The position numbers were made by a program, and so were the translations under genes. 64,000 bases of DNA from Acanthococcus lagerstroemiae (taxonomy: Eukaryota; Arthropoda; Insecta; Hemiptera; Eriococcidae), in NCBI GenBank assembly GCA_031841125.1, contig CM063111.1:45210955-45274954 (forward strand), read 5' to 3'. Of the stretch, positions 40,870 to 53,830 are shown in pieces. The notes beneath the pieces were generated by a model. The model saw only the letters and a program-made list of their open reading frames with translations, was not told the origin of the DNA and did not search any database. Each line of letters starts with the position of its first letter. The stretch's first letter is position 1.

Positions 40870-43800
40870 AGAGAAGGCCGTCCTGCAAAGATATACCTTT
40901 AGAATTTCGTTTTCGCCTCCGTATATGAGGTGAAAACGTCGCTTTATGTATGAAAAAGGGGCGAAAAAGCCGCCCTGCAAAGATATTATTATATACCCGC
41001 GAGAACATGATGATCAAGATCGAGAAGGTCACAGGTTTACCATTTCCCTATACTCTAAGACATTGTAAATAACACAGTTCGGAATGGACATGAATTTTTT
41101 TAGTCTGAGGAAGAGGTTCAAGAATAACATAATAAGAAACTTACAGAGGCGAAAAAGCCGCCCTGAAAAGATATACCTTCAGAGTTTCGTTTTCGCCTCC
41201 GTATATGAGGTGAAAACGTCGCTTTATGTATGAAAAAGGGGCGAAAAAGCCGCCCTGCAAAGATATTATTATATACCCGCGAGAACATGATGATCAAGAT
41301 CGAGAAGGTCACAGGTTTACCATTTCCCTATACTCTAAGACATTGTAAATAACACAGTTCGGAATGGACATGAATTTTTTTAGTCTGAGGAAGAGGTTCA
41401 AGAATAACATAATAAGAAACTTACAGAGGCGAAAAAGCCGCCCTGAAAAGATATACCTTCAGAGTTTCGTTTTCGCCTCCGTATATGAGGTGAAAACGTC
41501 GCTTTATATATGAAAAAGAGGCGAAAAAGCCGCCCTGCAAAGATATTATTATATACCCGCGAGAACATGATGATCAAGATCGAGAAGGTCACAGGTTTAC
41601 CATTTCCCTATACTCTAAGACATTGTAAATAACACAGTTCGGAATGGACATGAATTTTTTTAGTCTGAGGAAGAGGTTCAAGAATAACATAATAAGAAAC
41701 TTACAGAGGCGAAAAAGCCGCCCTGAAAAGATATACCTTCAGAGTTTCGTTTTCGCCTCCGTATATGAGGTGAAAACGTCGCTTTATATATGAAAAAGAG
41801 GCGAAAAAGCCGCCCTGCAAAGATATTATTATATACCCGCGAGAACATGATGATCAAGATCGAGAAGGTCACAGGTTTACCATTTCCCTATACTCTAAGA
41901 CATTGTAAATAACACAGTTCGAATGGACATGAATTTTTTTAGTCTGAGGAAGAGGTTCAAGAATAACATAATAAGAAACTTACAGAGGCGAAAAAGCCGC
42001 CCTGAAAAGATATACCTTCAGAGTTTCGTTTTCGCCTCCGTATATGAGGTGAAAACGTCGCTTTATGTATGAAAAAGGGGCGAAAAAGCCGCCTGCAAAG
42101 ATATTATTATATTCCCGCGAGAACATGATGATCAAGATCGAGAAGGTCACAGGTTTACCATTTCCCTATACTCTAAGACATTGTAAATAACACAGTTCGG
42201 AATGGACATGAATTTTTTTAGTCTGAGGAAGAGGTTCAAGAATAACATAATAAGAAACTTACAGAGGCGAAAAAGCCGCCCTGAAAAGATATACCTTCAG
42301 AGTTTCGTTTTCGCCTCCGTATATGAGGTGAAAACGTCGCTTTATATATGAAAAAGAGGCGAAAAAGCCGCCCTGCAAAGATATTATTATATACCCGCGA
42401 GAACATGATGATCAAGATCGAGAAGGTCACAGGTTTACCATTTCCCTATACTCTAAGACATTGTAAATAACACAGTTCGGAATGGACATGAATTTTTTTA
42501 GTCTGAGGAAGAGGTTCAAGAATAACATAATAAGAAACTTACAGAGGCGAAAAAGCCGCCCTGAAAAGATATACCTTCAGAGTTTCGTTTTCGCCTCCGT
42601 ATATGAGGTGAAAACGTCGCTTTATATATGAAAAAGAGGCGAAAAAGCCGCCCTGCAAAGATATTATTATATACCCGCGAGAACATGATGATCAAGATCG
42701 AAAAGGTCACAGGTTTACCATTTCCCTATACTCTAAGATATTGTAAATAACACAGTTCGGAATGGACATGAATTTTTTTAGTCTGAGGAAGAGGTTCAAG
42801 AATAACATAATAAGAAACTTACAGAGGCGAAAAAGCCGCCCTGAAAAGATATACCTTCAGAGTTTCGTTTTCGCCTCCGTATATGAGGTGAAAACGTCGC
42901 TTTATGTATGAAAAAGGGGCGAAAAAGCCGCCCTGCAAAGATATTATTATATACCCGCGAGAACATGATGATCAAGATCGAGAAGGTCACAGGTTTACCA
43001 TTTCCCTATACTCTAAGACATTGTAAATAACACAGTTCGGAATGGACATGAATTTTTTTAGTCTGAGGAAGAGGTTCAAGAATAACATAATAAGAAACTT
43101 ACAGAGGCGAAAAAGCCGCCCTGAAAAGATATACCTTCAGAGTTTCGTTTTCGCCTCCGTATATGAGGTGAAAACGTCGCTTTACATATGAAAAAGAGGC
43201 GAAAAAGCCGCCCTGCAAAGATATTATTATATACCCGCGAGAACATGATGATCAAGATCGAGAAGGTCACAGGTTTACCATTTCCCTATACTCTAAGACA
43301 TTGTAAATAACACAGTTCGGAATGGACATGAATTTTTTTGGTCTGAGGAAGAGGTTCAAGAATAACATAATAAGAAACTTACAGAGGCGAAAAAGCCGCC
43401 CTGAAAAGATATACCTTCAGAGTTTCGTTTTCGCCTCCGTATATGAGGTGAAAACGTCGCTTTATGTATGAAAAAGGGGCGAAAAAGCCGCCCTGCAAAG
43501 ATATTATTATATACCCGCGAGAACATGATGATCAAGATCGAGAAGGTCACAGGTTTACCATTTCCCTATACTCTAAGACATTGTAAATAACACAGTTCGG
43601 AATGGACATGAATTTTTTTAGTCTGAGGAAGAGGTTCAAGAATAACATAATAAGAAACTTACAGAGGCGAAAAAGCCGCCTGAAAAGATATACCTTCAGA
43701 GTTTCGTTTTCGCTTCGTATATGAGGTGAAAACGTCGCTTTATGTATGAAAAAGGGGCGAAAAAGCCGCCCTGCAAAGATATTATTATATACCCGCGAGA

Positions 43801-46800
43801 ACATGATGATCAAGATCGAGAAGGTCACAGGTTTACCATTTCCCTATACTCTAAGACATTGTAAATAACACAGTTCGGAATGGACATGAATTTTTTTGGT
43901 CTGAGGAAGAGGTTCAAGAATAACATAATAAGAAACTTACAGAGGCGAAAAAGCCGCCCTGAAAAGATATACCTTCAGAGTTTCGTTTTCGCCTCCGTAT
44001 ATCAGGTGAAAACGTCGCTTTATGTATGAAAAAGGGGCGAAAAAGCCGCCCTGCAAAGATATTATTATATACCCGCGAGAACATGATGATCAAGATCGAG
44101 AAGGTCACAGGTTTACCATTTCCCTATACTCTAAGACATTGTAAATAACACAGTTCGGAATGGACATGAATTTTTTTAGTCTGAGGAAGAGGTTCAAGAA
44201 TAACATAATAAGAAACTTACAGAGGCGAAAAAGCCGCCCTGAAAAGATATACCTTCAGAGTTTCGTTTTCGCCTCCGTATATGAGGTGAAAACGTCGCTT
44301 TATGTATGAAAAAGGGGCGAAAAAGCCGCCCTGCAAAGATATTATTATATACCCGCGAGAACATGATGATCAAGATCGAGAAGGTCACAGGTTTACCATT
44401 TCCCTATACTCTAAGACATTGTAAATAACACAGTTCGGAATGGACATGAATTTTTTTAGTCTGAGGAAGAGGTTCAAGAATAACATAATAAGAAACTTAC
44501 AGAGGCGAAAAAGCCGCCCTGAAAAGATATACCTTCAGAGTTTCGTTTTCGCCTCAGTATATGAGGTGAAAACGTCGCTTTACATATGAAAAAGAGGCGA
44601 AAAAGCCGCCCTGCAAAGATATTATTATATACCCGCGAGAACATGATGATCAAGATCGAGAAGGTCACAGGTTTACCATTTCCCTATCCTCTAAGACATT
44701 GTAAATAACACAGTTCGGAATGGACATGAATTTTTTTAGTCTGAGGAAGAGGTTCAAGAATAACATAATAAGAAACTTACAGAGGCGAAAAAGCCGCCCT
44801 GAAAAGATATACCTTCAGAGTTTCGTTTTCGCCTCCGTATATGAGGTGAAAACGTCGCTTTATGTATGAAAAAGGGGCGAAAAAGCCGCCCTGCAAAGAT
44901 ATTATTATATACCCGCGAGAACATGATGATCAAGATCGAGAAGGTCACAGGTTTACCATTTCCCTATACTCTAAGACATTGTAAATAACACAGTTCGGAA
45001 TGGACATGAATTTTTTTAGTCTGAGGAAGAGGTTCAAGAATAACATAATAAGAAACTTACAGAGGCGAAAAAGCCGCCCTGAAAAGATATACCTTCAGAG
45101 TTTCGTTTTCGCCTCCGTATATGAGGTGAAAACGTCGCTTTATATATGAAAAAGAGGCGAAAAAGCCGCCCTGCAAAGATATTATGATATACCCGCGAGA
45201 ACATGATGATCAAGATCGAGAAGGTCACAGGTTTACCATTTCCCTATACTCTAAGACATTGTAAATAACACAGTTCGGAATGGACATGAATTTTTTTAGT
45301 CTGAGGAAGAGGTTCAAGAATAACATAATAAGAAACTTACAGAGGCGAAAAAGCCGCCCTGAAAAGATATACCTTCAGAGTTTCGTTTTCGCCTCCGTAT
45401 ATGAGGTGAAAACGTCGCTTTATGTATGAAAAAGGGGCGAAAAAGCCGCCCTGCAAAGATATTATTATATACCCGCGAGAACATGATGATCAAGATCGAG
45501 AAGGTCACAGGTTTACCATTTCCCTATACTCTAAGACATTGTAAATAACACAGTTCGGAATGGACATGAATTTTTTTAGTCTGAGGAAGAGGTTCAAGAA
45601 TAACATAATAAGAAACTTACAGAGGCGAAAAAGCCGCCCTGAAAAGATATACCTTCAGAGTTTCGTTTTCGCCTCCGTATATGAGGTGAAAACGTCGCTT
45701 TATATATGAAAAAGAGGCGAAAAAGCCGCCCTGCAAAGATATTATTATATACCCGCGAGAACATGATGATCAAGATCGAAAAGGTCACAGGTTTACCATT
45801 TCCCTATACTCTAAGACATTGTAAATAACACAGTTCGGAATGGACATGAATTTTTTTAGTCTGAGGAAGAGGTTCAAGAATAACATAATAAGAAACTTAC
45901 AGAGGCGAAAAAGCCGCCCTGAAAAGATATACCTTCAGAGTTTCGTTTTCGCCTCCGTATATGAGGTGAAAACGTCGCTTTATGTATGAAAAAGGGGCGA
46001 AAAAGCCGCCCTGCAAAGATATTATTATATACCCGCGAGAACATGATGATCAAGATCGAGAAGGTCACAGGTTTACCATTTCCCTATACTCTAAGACATT
46101 GTAAATAACACAGTTCGGAATGGACATGAATTTTTTTAGTCTGAGGAAGAGGTTCAAGAATAACATAATAAGAAACTTACAGAGGCGAAAAAGCCGCCCT
46201 GAAAAGATATACCTTCAGAGTTTCGTTTTCGCCTCCGTATATGAGGTGAAAACGTCGCTTTATATATGAAAAAGAGGCGAAAAAGCCGCCCTGCAAAGAT
46301 ATTATTATATACCGCGAGAACATGATGATCAAGATCGAAAAGGTCACAGGTTTACCATTTCCCTATACTCTAAGATATTGTAAATAACACAGTTCGGAAT
46401 GGACATGAATTTTTTTAGTCTGAGGAAGAGGTTCAAGAATAACATAATAAGAAACTTACAGAGGCGAAAAAGCCGCCCTGAAAAGATATACCTTCAGAGT
46501 TTCGTTTTCGCCTCCGTATATGAGGTGAAAACGTCGCTTTATGTATGAAAAAGGGGCGAAAAAGCCGCCCTGCAAAGATATTATTATATACCCGCGAGAA
46601 CATGATGATCAAGATCGAGAAGGTCACAGGTTTACCATTTCCCTATACTCTAAGACATTGTAAATAACACAGTTCGGAATGGACATGAATTTTTTTAGTC
46701 TGAGGAAGAGGTTCAAGAATAACATAATCAGAAACTTACAGAGGCGAAAAAGCCGCCCTGAAAAGATATACCTTCAGAGTTTCGTTTTCGCCTCCGTATA

Positions 46801-48545
46801 TGAGGTGAAAACGTCGCTTTATGTATGAAAAAGGGGCGAAAAAGCCGCCCTGCAAAGATATTATTATATACCCGCGAGAACATGATGATCAAGATCGAGA
46901 AGGTCACAGGTTTACCATTTCCCTATACTCTAAGACATTGTAAATAACACAGTTCGGAATGGACATGAATTTTTTTAGTCTGAGGAAGAGGTTCAAGAAT
47001 AACATAATAAGAAACTTACAGAGGCGAAAAAGCCGCCCTGAAAAGATATACTTCAGAGTTTCGTTTTCGCCTCCATATATGAGGTGAAAAACGTCGCTTT
47101 ATGTATGAAAAAGGGGCGAAAAAGCCGCCCTGCAAAGATATTATTATATACCCGCGAGAACATGATGATCAAGATCGAGAAGGTCACAGGTTTACCATTT
47201 CCCTATACTCTAAGACATTGTAAATAACACAGTTCGGAATGGACATGAATTTTTTTAGTCTGAGGAAGAGGTTCAAGAATAACATAATAAGAAACTTACA
47301 GAGGCGAAAAAGCCGCCCTGAAAAGATATACCTTCAGAGTTTCGTTTTCGCCTCCGTATATGAGGTGAAAACGTCGCTTTATGTATGAAAAAGGGGCGAA
47401 AAAGCCGCCCTGCAAAGATATTATTATATACCCGCGAGAACATGATGATCAAGATCGAGAAGGTCACAGGTTTACCATTTCCCTATACTCTAAGACATTG
47501 TAAATAACACAGTTCGGAATGGACATGAATTTTTTTAGTCTGAGGAAGAGGTTCAAGAATAACATAATAAGAAACTTACAGAGGCGAAAAAGCCGCCCTG
47601 AAAAGATATACCTTCAGAGTTTCGTTTTCGCCTCCGTATATGAGGTGAAAACGTCGCTTTATGTATGAAAAAGGGGCGAAAAAGCCGCCCTGCAAAGATT
47701 TATTATATACCGCGAGAACATGATGATCAAGATCGAGAAGGTCACAGGTTTACCATTTCCCTATACTCTAAGACATTGTAAATAACACAGTTCGGAATGG
47801 ACATGAATTTTTTTAGTCTGAGGAAGAGGTTCAAGAATAACATAATAAGAAACTTACAGAGGCGAAAAAGCCGCCCTGAAAAGATATACCTTCAGAGTTT
47901 CGTTTTCGCCTCCATATATGAGGTGAAAACGTCGCTTTATATATGAAAAAGAGGCGAAAAAGCCGCCCTGCAAAGATATTATTATATACCCGCGAGAACA
48001 TGATGATCAAGATCGAGAAGGTCACAGGTTTACCATTTCCCTATACTCTAAGACATTGTAAATAACACAGTTCGGAATGGACATGAATTTTTTTAGTCTG
48101 AGGAAGAGGTTCAAGAATAACATAATAAGAAACTTACAGAGGCGAAAAAGCCGCCCTGAAAAGATATACCTTCAGAGTTTCGTTTTCGCCTCCGTATATG
48201 AGGTGAAAACGTCGCTTTATGTATGAAAAAGGGGCGAAAAAGCCGCCCTGCAAAGATATTATTATATACGCGAGAACATGATGATCAAGATCGAAAAGGT
48301 CACAGGTTTACCATTTCCCTATACTCTAAGATATTGTAAATAACACAGTTCGGAATGGACATGAATTTTTTTAGTCTGAGGAAGAGGTTCAAGAATAACA
48401 TAATAAGAAACTTACAGAGGCGAAAAAGCCGCCCTGAAAAGATATACCTTTAGAGTTTCGTTTTCGCCTCCGTATATGAGGTGAAAACGTCGCTTTATAT
48501 ATGAAAAAGAGGCGAAAAAGCCGCCCTGCAAAGATATCATCGTAT
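40870..48545 (-). repeat. Satellite array: about 27 copies of a 280-bp unit
   Basis: Units repeat every 279-280 bases (for example the word gaggcgaaaaagccgccctg at 41144, 41424, 41704 and so on) with very few substitutions, so the array was homogenised recently. Each unit holds two direct copies of gaggcgaaaaagccgccctg-aaagatat about 96 bases apart, a hairpin (cgttttcgcctc, 7-base loop, gaggtgaaaacg), and a unique 130-base part. Two main variants exist: ctttatgtatgaaaaagggg and ctttatatatgaaaaagagg, plus a rarer acatatg form. A 64-codon minus-strand frame occurs in most units but is judged non-coding. Confidence 0.95.
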
Positions 48546-49378
48546 ACCTGCGAGAACATGGGATCATGTTCAAGATTGTTAGAAGAAACTACTCCACAGA
48601 AAATTCTAATACGAAGTTGCAGATTTTCACTTTTAGCATTTTGTTTTCGCCTCCATATATGAAGCGAAAAAGTCGCTTTATATACAAAAATGAGGTGAAA
48701 AAAGATCCTCTTCGAAAAAAATGTACATACCATCATGTATACAGAAAAAATTGGAACAAAATAAACAACAGGTGTCTGAACTGAAACCTGAAATATAATA
48801 ACTACAGACGTGCTGAAAAGAAATACACTGACGAATTTCATTGCCTCCATCCTGCTTTCAGACAAGAAGGCGATGTTTCTTTGTAGAATTTATAAGAATT
48901 TCATGCGGTGACGAGAGAAATATGATGATTATGTGTGTCTGCTGCAACTCAGTGACCAACATGCGATTGCAGTATACCTGAATGAGAAGATATTGATTTC
49001 AAACAATAGGCCCCAGGAATGCAAAAGTAGGCGAAGAGTCCGAACAAGCCTGCTTATCGCACACTGGAGGATGAGACGTAAACATGTGCTGCAAAAGTAT
49101 TGGCAACGTTGCTGGAGGCCAAAAAGGCCAATTATGTAAAAAAGAAATACAAACGGAGGCGAAAAGTATAAACTATGTTCGGAGGTGAAAGGGACTATAT
49201 ACATAATGTATACACTCGGTGATAAATTTTGAGAAATCCTTACCCCTCTCAGGTTGCCTCTTATGACATCAATGCTCTGATTCTAAAATAACAAAGTATA
49301 CACTTCTAAACCCATTTTTTCTGGCGGAGGCGAGGGCGTCTGCGTTATGTTTGGAGGTGAAAAGGATTCCCTGCATGT
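48546..49378. repeat. Right flank of the satellite block, degenerate units
   Basis: After the last clean unit the pattern decays: single TTTTCGCCTCCATATATGAA, gaggtgaaaaa, aacggaggcgaaaag, ttcggaggtgaaag and ttggaggtgaaaag words are spaced through otherwise unique sequence. The frame 48933-49139 shows no known motif. Confidence 0.7.
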
Positions 49379-49400
49379 ATATATATATATATATATATAA
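49379..49400. repeat. (TA)n tract, right border of the satellite block
   Basis: About 20 bases of AT dinucleotides directly after ccctgcatg. Confidence 0.85.
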
Positions 49401-52400
49401 GGAAACCTGAAATTCAGCCACTATTACAGTCGTGTTCTAAACACTCTAAAACGCAAAAAAACATTGCCCCCGCCCCCAACTTCACAACTGTGACGAGTGT
49501 AATACCTCCCTTTTCTTCGAAAAGTCGGTAAAATGAAAACAATAATGTCTTGGATTTTAGGGCGATCGTAAACTTTCTTTTCTTTTCCTGAAATTGAAAC
49601 ATGAATAGATAGGTTACTTCTCTCAAAATGCAGTGAGAGCATTGAATCTCTCCAAGCTTAGAAAATACATGGCTCAACGACATGAGAAACAAATACTCAG
49701 GAAAATCAGAATAAAATCTGATTATCTCTAAGGAAATGGTGTAAAAGTTAGGTGAAATACAAACTTCAGTGAAGAGGACAGTGTTCTGCTTGTTCTGTAC
49801 AAAATATAGTGTATCCCAATGAAATCAAGAAGAAGGTTAACTGAGAAGAAAGCTACAAAAACTGCATTATGAAATAAGAAAGGGTTCTCATTGGGTCAAG
49901 CACAAGATCTTGAATTTTCCCGCGGAAGCGAAGTTAAAAAATGTTTGGAGGAGAAAAAACTGTTGCAGTAGACTTGGTAACCATTTGTTGATTGTCCTAC
50001 AGTAGCGCATGGGTGATTTCCTGATTTCCGCCCTTACACATGAAAGAAATATGAAGCTTATAAGCTTATGTGCAAACCTGGGAGGGGGCTGAGGGTACGA
50101 GGGTACAGCGTATTAAAACATCAAAATATTCATTTATCATTCTGAAATATCTGAAAATTTGGATCATTTACGATTGCAGAGGTACATTAGCGAACAGGAC
50201 CAGTGAATGAGTGAGTGGTAAATATTTACCTACATTGAAACAAAGCGTAAAGCGCGCTAATAGCATACTGTTATGCAGTTGTCACCTGCTTCCGTGAAAT
50301 TTTAATTTCGACTCTTAAATGATGGATGATGTGTAGTAGGAAATGCGGTTTCTAGCACAGATCTTGACAGGTGAAGGTTAATGAACTTCATAGGAAAAAA
50401 TCAATGAATCCAGTTAACAAGGTCAATGATTTTGATCTGTCAGTCTGTACTTTCCTACAGTTTATGTGAGCAGTTGATACGGTACAGTTCGATACACGAT
50501 TTTCAACTGTCACCTGTGGACCTGTGCGCCCCTCACCCCTCGTTCTGCACTTGCTCTGGTGCCTGTCTCCCCCTCTTTCTGTCATTTTTTCCTTCTTCTT
50601 CATCTCCACTCTTCACTTGAAAAGTATTTTTTATTTTTACGAATTATAATATTATACCTACTGTACCTCCCTGTCAATGGGATCCTGGGGCATACCTGTT
50701 GGGGGGACTCAAAAATAAATCTATATACCTAGGTATGTGACCTGTACTGAAAAAATATGCCTTAACTTCTAAAAAATCAGTTTTCGTTTTGATATTGAGT
50801 CTTGTTCTATTTCCAATGCTCTTTCACGTGATCAACTCAGAAATCGCCTACAATCAACCATTTCGACGCTATAGAGCTCAGAAATGACGTAAATGACATT
50901 GCTCGAAATCCAGCCAAAATTATCTTCAAATCGCTCTCCTGAAAAAATAAAAATGAAAATTTCGGAACTACTAAGGCATGTTTCTTTAGCACAGGTCACA
51001 TATAATATAAAACAAAGTCGGGTTATTTACACCATTTATAACTCAAGAACGGCTGGACCGATTTTTAAATTCACGAAAAAAATGTATTAAGAAAATTCAT
51101 TTTTGTCATACATTTTGTGTATGGAACGGCTTTTGTTCAGTTTTTCAGTTTTCTAAAATATCTTATTTTCGCCTATCCATGGAAATCGGTTTTCGCTCAA
51201 GTATACCCATGGCTGGAAGAAAACTAAATTTCCAGGGAAATGTCAACCATTGAACTGAATTGTCACCATGAAGAGTTAAATCATACGGACTGGCTTCGTG
51301 TCGGGGGGAGCGTTATGGTTTCCGCTCAAGGATACTCAGTTGAAAAAGCATATAAAATGCTAAAACCTCATGAAATTGTTCTAATAAGCCGTGATCAGTG
51401 TTGACAAGTCTTAAGAGGAGTTTTGCCGATTTCAAAAAGTTTTAATCAGTTGAGAGCTAGGGGGTTCCTGCTTCCTGGATGTGTTTGTATGAACCCGGAA
51501 TAAGTTTTAGGCTATAAAAAATTTCAGTACCGGTTAGTTACACCATTTATAACTACTCAAGAACGGCTGGACCGATTCTTATGATCTTTGATTTCTTGAA
51601 TTTCTGCATCAGGTAACATTCAGTACACCCACCTACCGACTGATGCTGCAATTCACACAGTGGGAAGGGAGCTTCGCTTCTGTCTGCCCCCCGACACTTC
51701 ACGCATTCGTGATCATTTGAATTAGAATATAACTGGTTTGAATATTATTTCGCGCTCATTTATGTACCACATGGCCCATTTTCAGTCCCGTATCTCTAAA
51801 ATTTCAGCTTTTGGGAACTATGATCAGCATTTCTTCTAATATTATCCAACTGAATTTTTGAAAACACTAACATCTTCGGCCAAATAACACAGATATGAAG
51901 CGATACACGCTACATCGCCACCTATATCCACCAACACGTGCATACATAGAACAGAAATCAGTTGTTATTGTTTGCAGACCCGTAGAGAGAAAAAGAGGGC
52001 CTGGGGGAATTTCCATGGGCCCTCTCCTTCCAGTTCATTTTTTTATTTTTTCAGATAGGAAAAAATTATAAGCTACGGGGTAAGAGGTTTCTTTCATGGC
52101 GTAAGGAGTGATGGCTGATTTGATGTACAGTATGATGTAGCCGTAAACGTTGAAATTCAGGCCTTTTAAAAACATCGGACCCCTTGAAAGTCCGGGCCCG
52201 GGGTATTCCCCTTCCCCCCATCTCGTCAGGGTTGATTGTTTGACTGTACTAAAAATGTGTCAGGTGCTTCATATACCAAAATATGAAATAATTAGAGCTA
52301 CAAATATTGTTCACTGTCATTAGTACACTAATTATTACCAATCAAACTTCCAATTTTTGGTGCACAAGTTTACCTACCCGTCCCAAAAAACATGTATCTA

Positions 52401-52683
52401 CCCGCTGTTAAGTAGGTATCTACATGAAAGCGATTTGGGTACTTGAGAGTTTGGAGTAGCTTCAAGATCCTGTTGCTAACATTCAGAAAGATAGATCGAA
52501 GATAGATGTCGAGATGTATGTTTAGTAAGATCGAATTGAGAACTAGATTTAGCGAGAATATCAATAGAATTCGAATATGGAGCCACTGTCTAGCCAGACA
52601 TTATATATCTGTAAGGTAATAAAACGAGAATAGAAGAAGAGCAAGAGAGAAAGAGAGAGGACAATGGGTAACCCGCAAATACC
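49401..52683. other. Mostly unassigned sequence with two direct copies of an insect-repeat motif
   Basis: At 51023-51062 and 51536-51580 the same phrase occurs (gtta-ttacaccatttataac, then caagaacggctggaccgatt), about 515 bp apart, a wording frequently met in dispersed insect repeats. Otherwise only short frames without motif were seen (for example 49414-49692, 50388-50609). One more ggaggagaaaa word lies at about 49950, outside the satellite block. Confidence 0.45.
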
Positions 52684-53016
52684 TATGCCAGGGTGTCTAC
52701 CAGCCATGAAAATTCCAAAAATCCTGAAAAAGCCACGAATTTTTACAAAATATCCGTAAAATAATAAAAACGTTACTATTTTAAATTTTCGGTGAAATTC
52801 TTATATTATAGAAAGTGATAAAGTATTTAAAATGCTTTTATTTACAGCTTGTTGAGAACACTCCAGTATAACAATTTTGTCCCACTTCAGGAAGCATTCG
52901 AACGTCTGTTGGAAATTCATGGGTGGGGGGCGGTTACGAAATTATATTTCAAAGGTCACGAAAAAGCCACGAATCACGAATTTTCATTATTTGATTCTGG
53001 CAGACACCCTGTATGC
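52684..53016. mobile_element. MITE, 323 bp, CAGGGTGTCTACCAG ends
   Basis: The element 52689-53011 begins cagggtgtctaccagccatg and ends ctggcagacaccctg, inverted copies with one difference over 15 bases. TATGC flanks both ends (52684-52688 and 53012-53016). The inner parts also pair (gaaaattcc and gaattttca). The superfamily is uncertain because the duplication is 5 bp. Confidence 0.75.
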
Positions 53017-53127
53017 TCATGAGTTTTATTTATTCATTTTAAATTATTATTCTTTATGAAAGCCTTTTCCCCTCTGTTTAAGTAATGTACATTAGTAGCG
53101 ACAGATTTGCACAACGTGTACTGTACA

Positions 53128-53279
53128 CATTCACCAGGCGCGGATCCACGGGAGATCTCTCCCTCAAAAAAAAAAGAGGAAGAATCTGTGGGGGAGGGGG
53201 CAGCAAAATAATTTCCACGAGTTTTTTTTCTGCCATTTTCCTCCCCAACATGGTCGTCTGGATCCGCGCCTGCATTCAC
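53128..53279. mobile_element. hAT-type MITE, 138 bp, CAGGCGCGGATCCA ends
   Basis: The element 53135-53272 begins caggcgcggatccacg and ends tggatccgcgcctg, exact inverted copies over 14 bases. CATTCAC (7 bp) flanks both sides. CAGGCGCGGATCC is a widely known hAT end. The interior is A-rich then G-rich. Confidence 0.85.
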
Positions 53280-53518
53280 ACATGATACAGTTTCGCAAAT
53301 CTGCACATTTGTAAACATACCTGCTTCAATATTGTGTAACCGGTCCCAAGTCTGGAAAGCAAATGTGAGGGGAATCGTGCACCAAATGACTCGTTTGATT
53401 AGTAATAATTTACGGGTGCTGCGATACAGAGCTAGATACCTATATGTTTCTCTATCAATTATCAAACTCACTAACTCCCTTAAACCAACTCATTTAAGCC
53501 CACTTTCTAAATGACCCG

Positions 53519-53562
53519 CCAAGCGGGTCAGCTGGTAAATAAATAAATAAATAAACATTATT
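53519..53562 (+). repeat. TAAA-repeat tail, possible LINE 3' end
   Basis: A palindrome gacccgccaagcgggtc at about 53512-53529 is followed by taaataaataaataaataaa, as seen at the 3' end of several LINE clades. The upstream plus-strand frame (53332-53514) is short and shows no RT motif, so no LINE is claimed. Confidence 0.35.
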
Positions 53563-53619
53563 TCCTTCAGATAATTGTTCACGCAGTGATAACCGAAGGG
53601 GGGGGGGGTCAAAGCCGAT

Positions 53620-53830
53620 GAAAAAGTCCTCCGAGTTCCGTTTCAGCTCTACTTCAGCTCTTCCAGTTCCTAAAGGTTGCTCTAAGCTCCACTCCAGCTT
53701 TCTGAAAGTGGTTCCACTCCTCTTTCAGTTAGTTGCTCCAAAATTCGCTTTGGAGTTGGAGCAGAGTCTGGATGAGTTGGAACAGGCTGGAGTTGAAGCA
53801 GAGCCTGCCTGGAGCTGAATCCGCCTTTAT
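53620..53830. repeat. CTCCA/TGGAG-rich low-complexity foldback
   Basis: The first half is rich in agctc, ctcca and ttcag, and the second in tggag, gttgga and gcaga, so the two halves pair imperfectly around 53740. The open frames here are produced by this composition. Confidence 0.5.

Larger units (their letters stand above)
39860..49378. mobile_element. 9.5-kb block bounded by (TA)n and inverted ends, with internal satellite
   Basis: The left end tatacatatgcagg...cttttt-cgcctc and the right end gaggtgaaaag...ccctgcatgtata are inverted copies, each directly next to a TA tract. The word GAGGYGAAAA and its complement appear dozens of times in both the unique flanks (39880-40640, 48640-49370) and the satellite, showing that the flanks and array belong together. 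The arrangement fits a large element inserted into a (TA)n microsatellite that then amplified an internal unit. No transposase was found, so the element type is unknown. Confidence 0.5.

Noticed and set aside
40870..48545. CRISPR-like regular array
   Set aside because: The whole 280-bp unit is repeated, without unique spacers, and the window is eukaryotic in content.
41118..48865. A 64-codon frame repeated in most satellite units as a gene family
   Set aside because: The frame follows the satellite period, breaks in several units by single-base indels, and the only variable positions change residues freely. It reflects the repeat unit and not a conserved protein.
53034..53471. 145-codon minus-strand frame as a host gene
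   Set aside because: The frame runs straight through the hAT-type MITE at 53135-53272, so most of it is made of transposon and flank sequence. No family motif was seen outside it.
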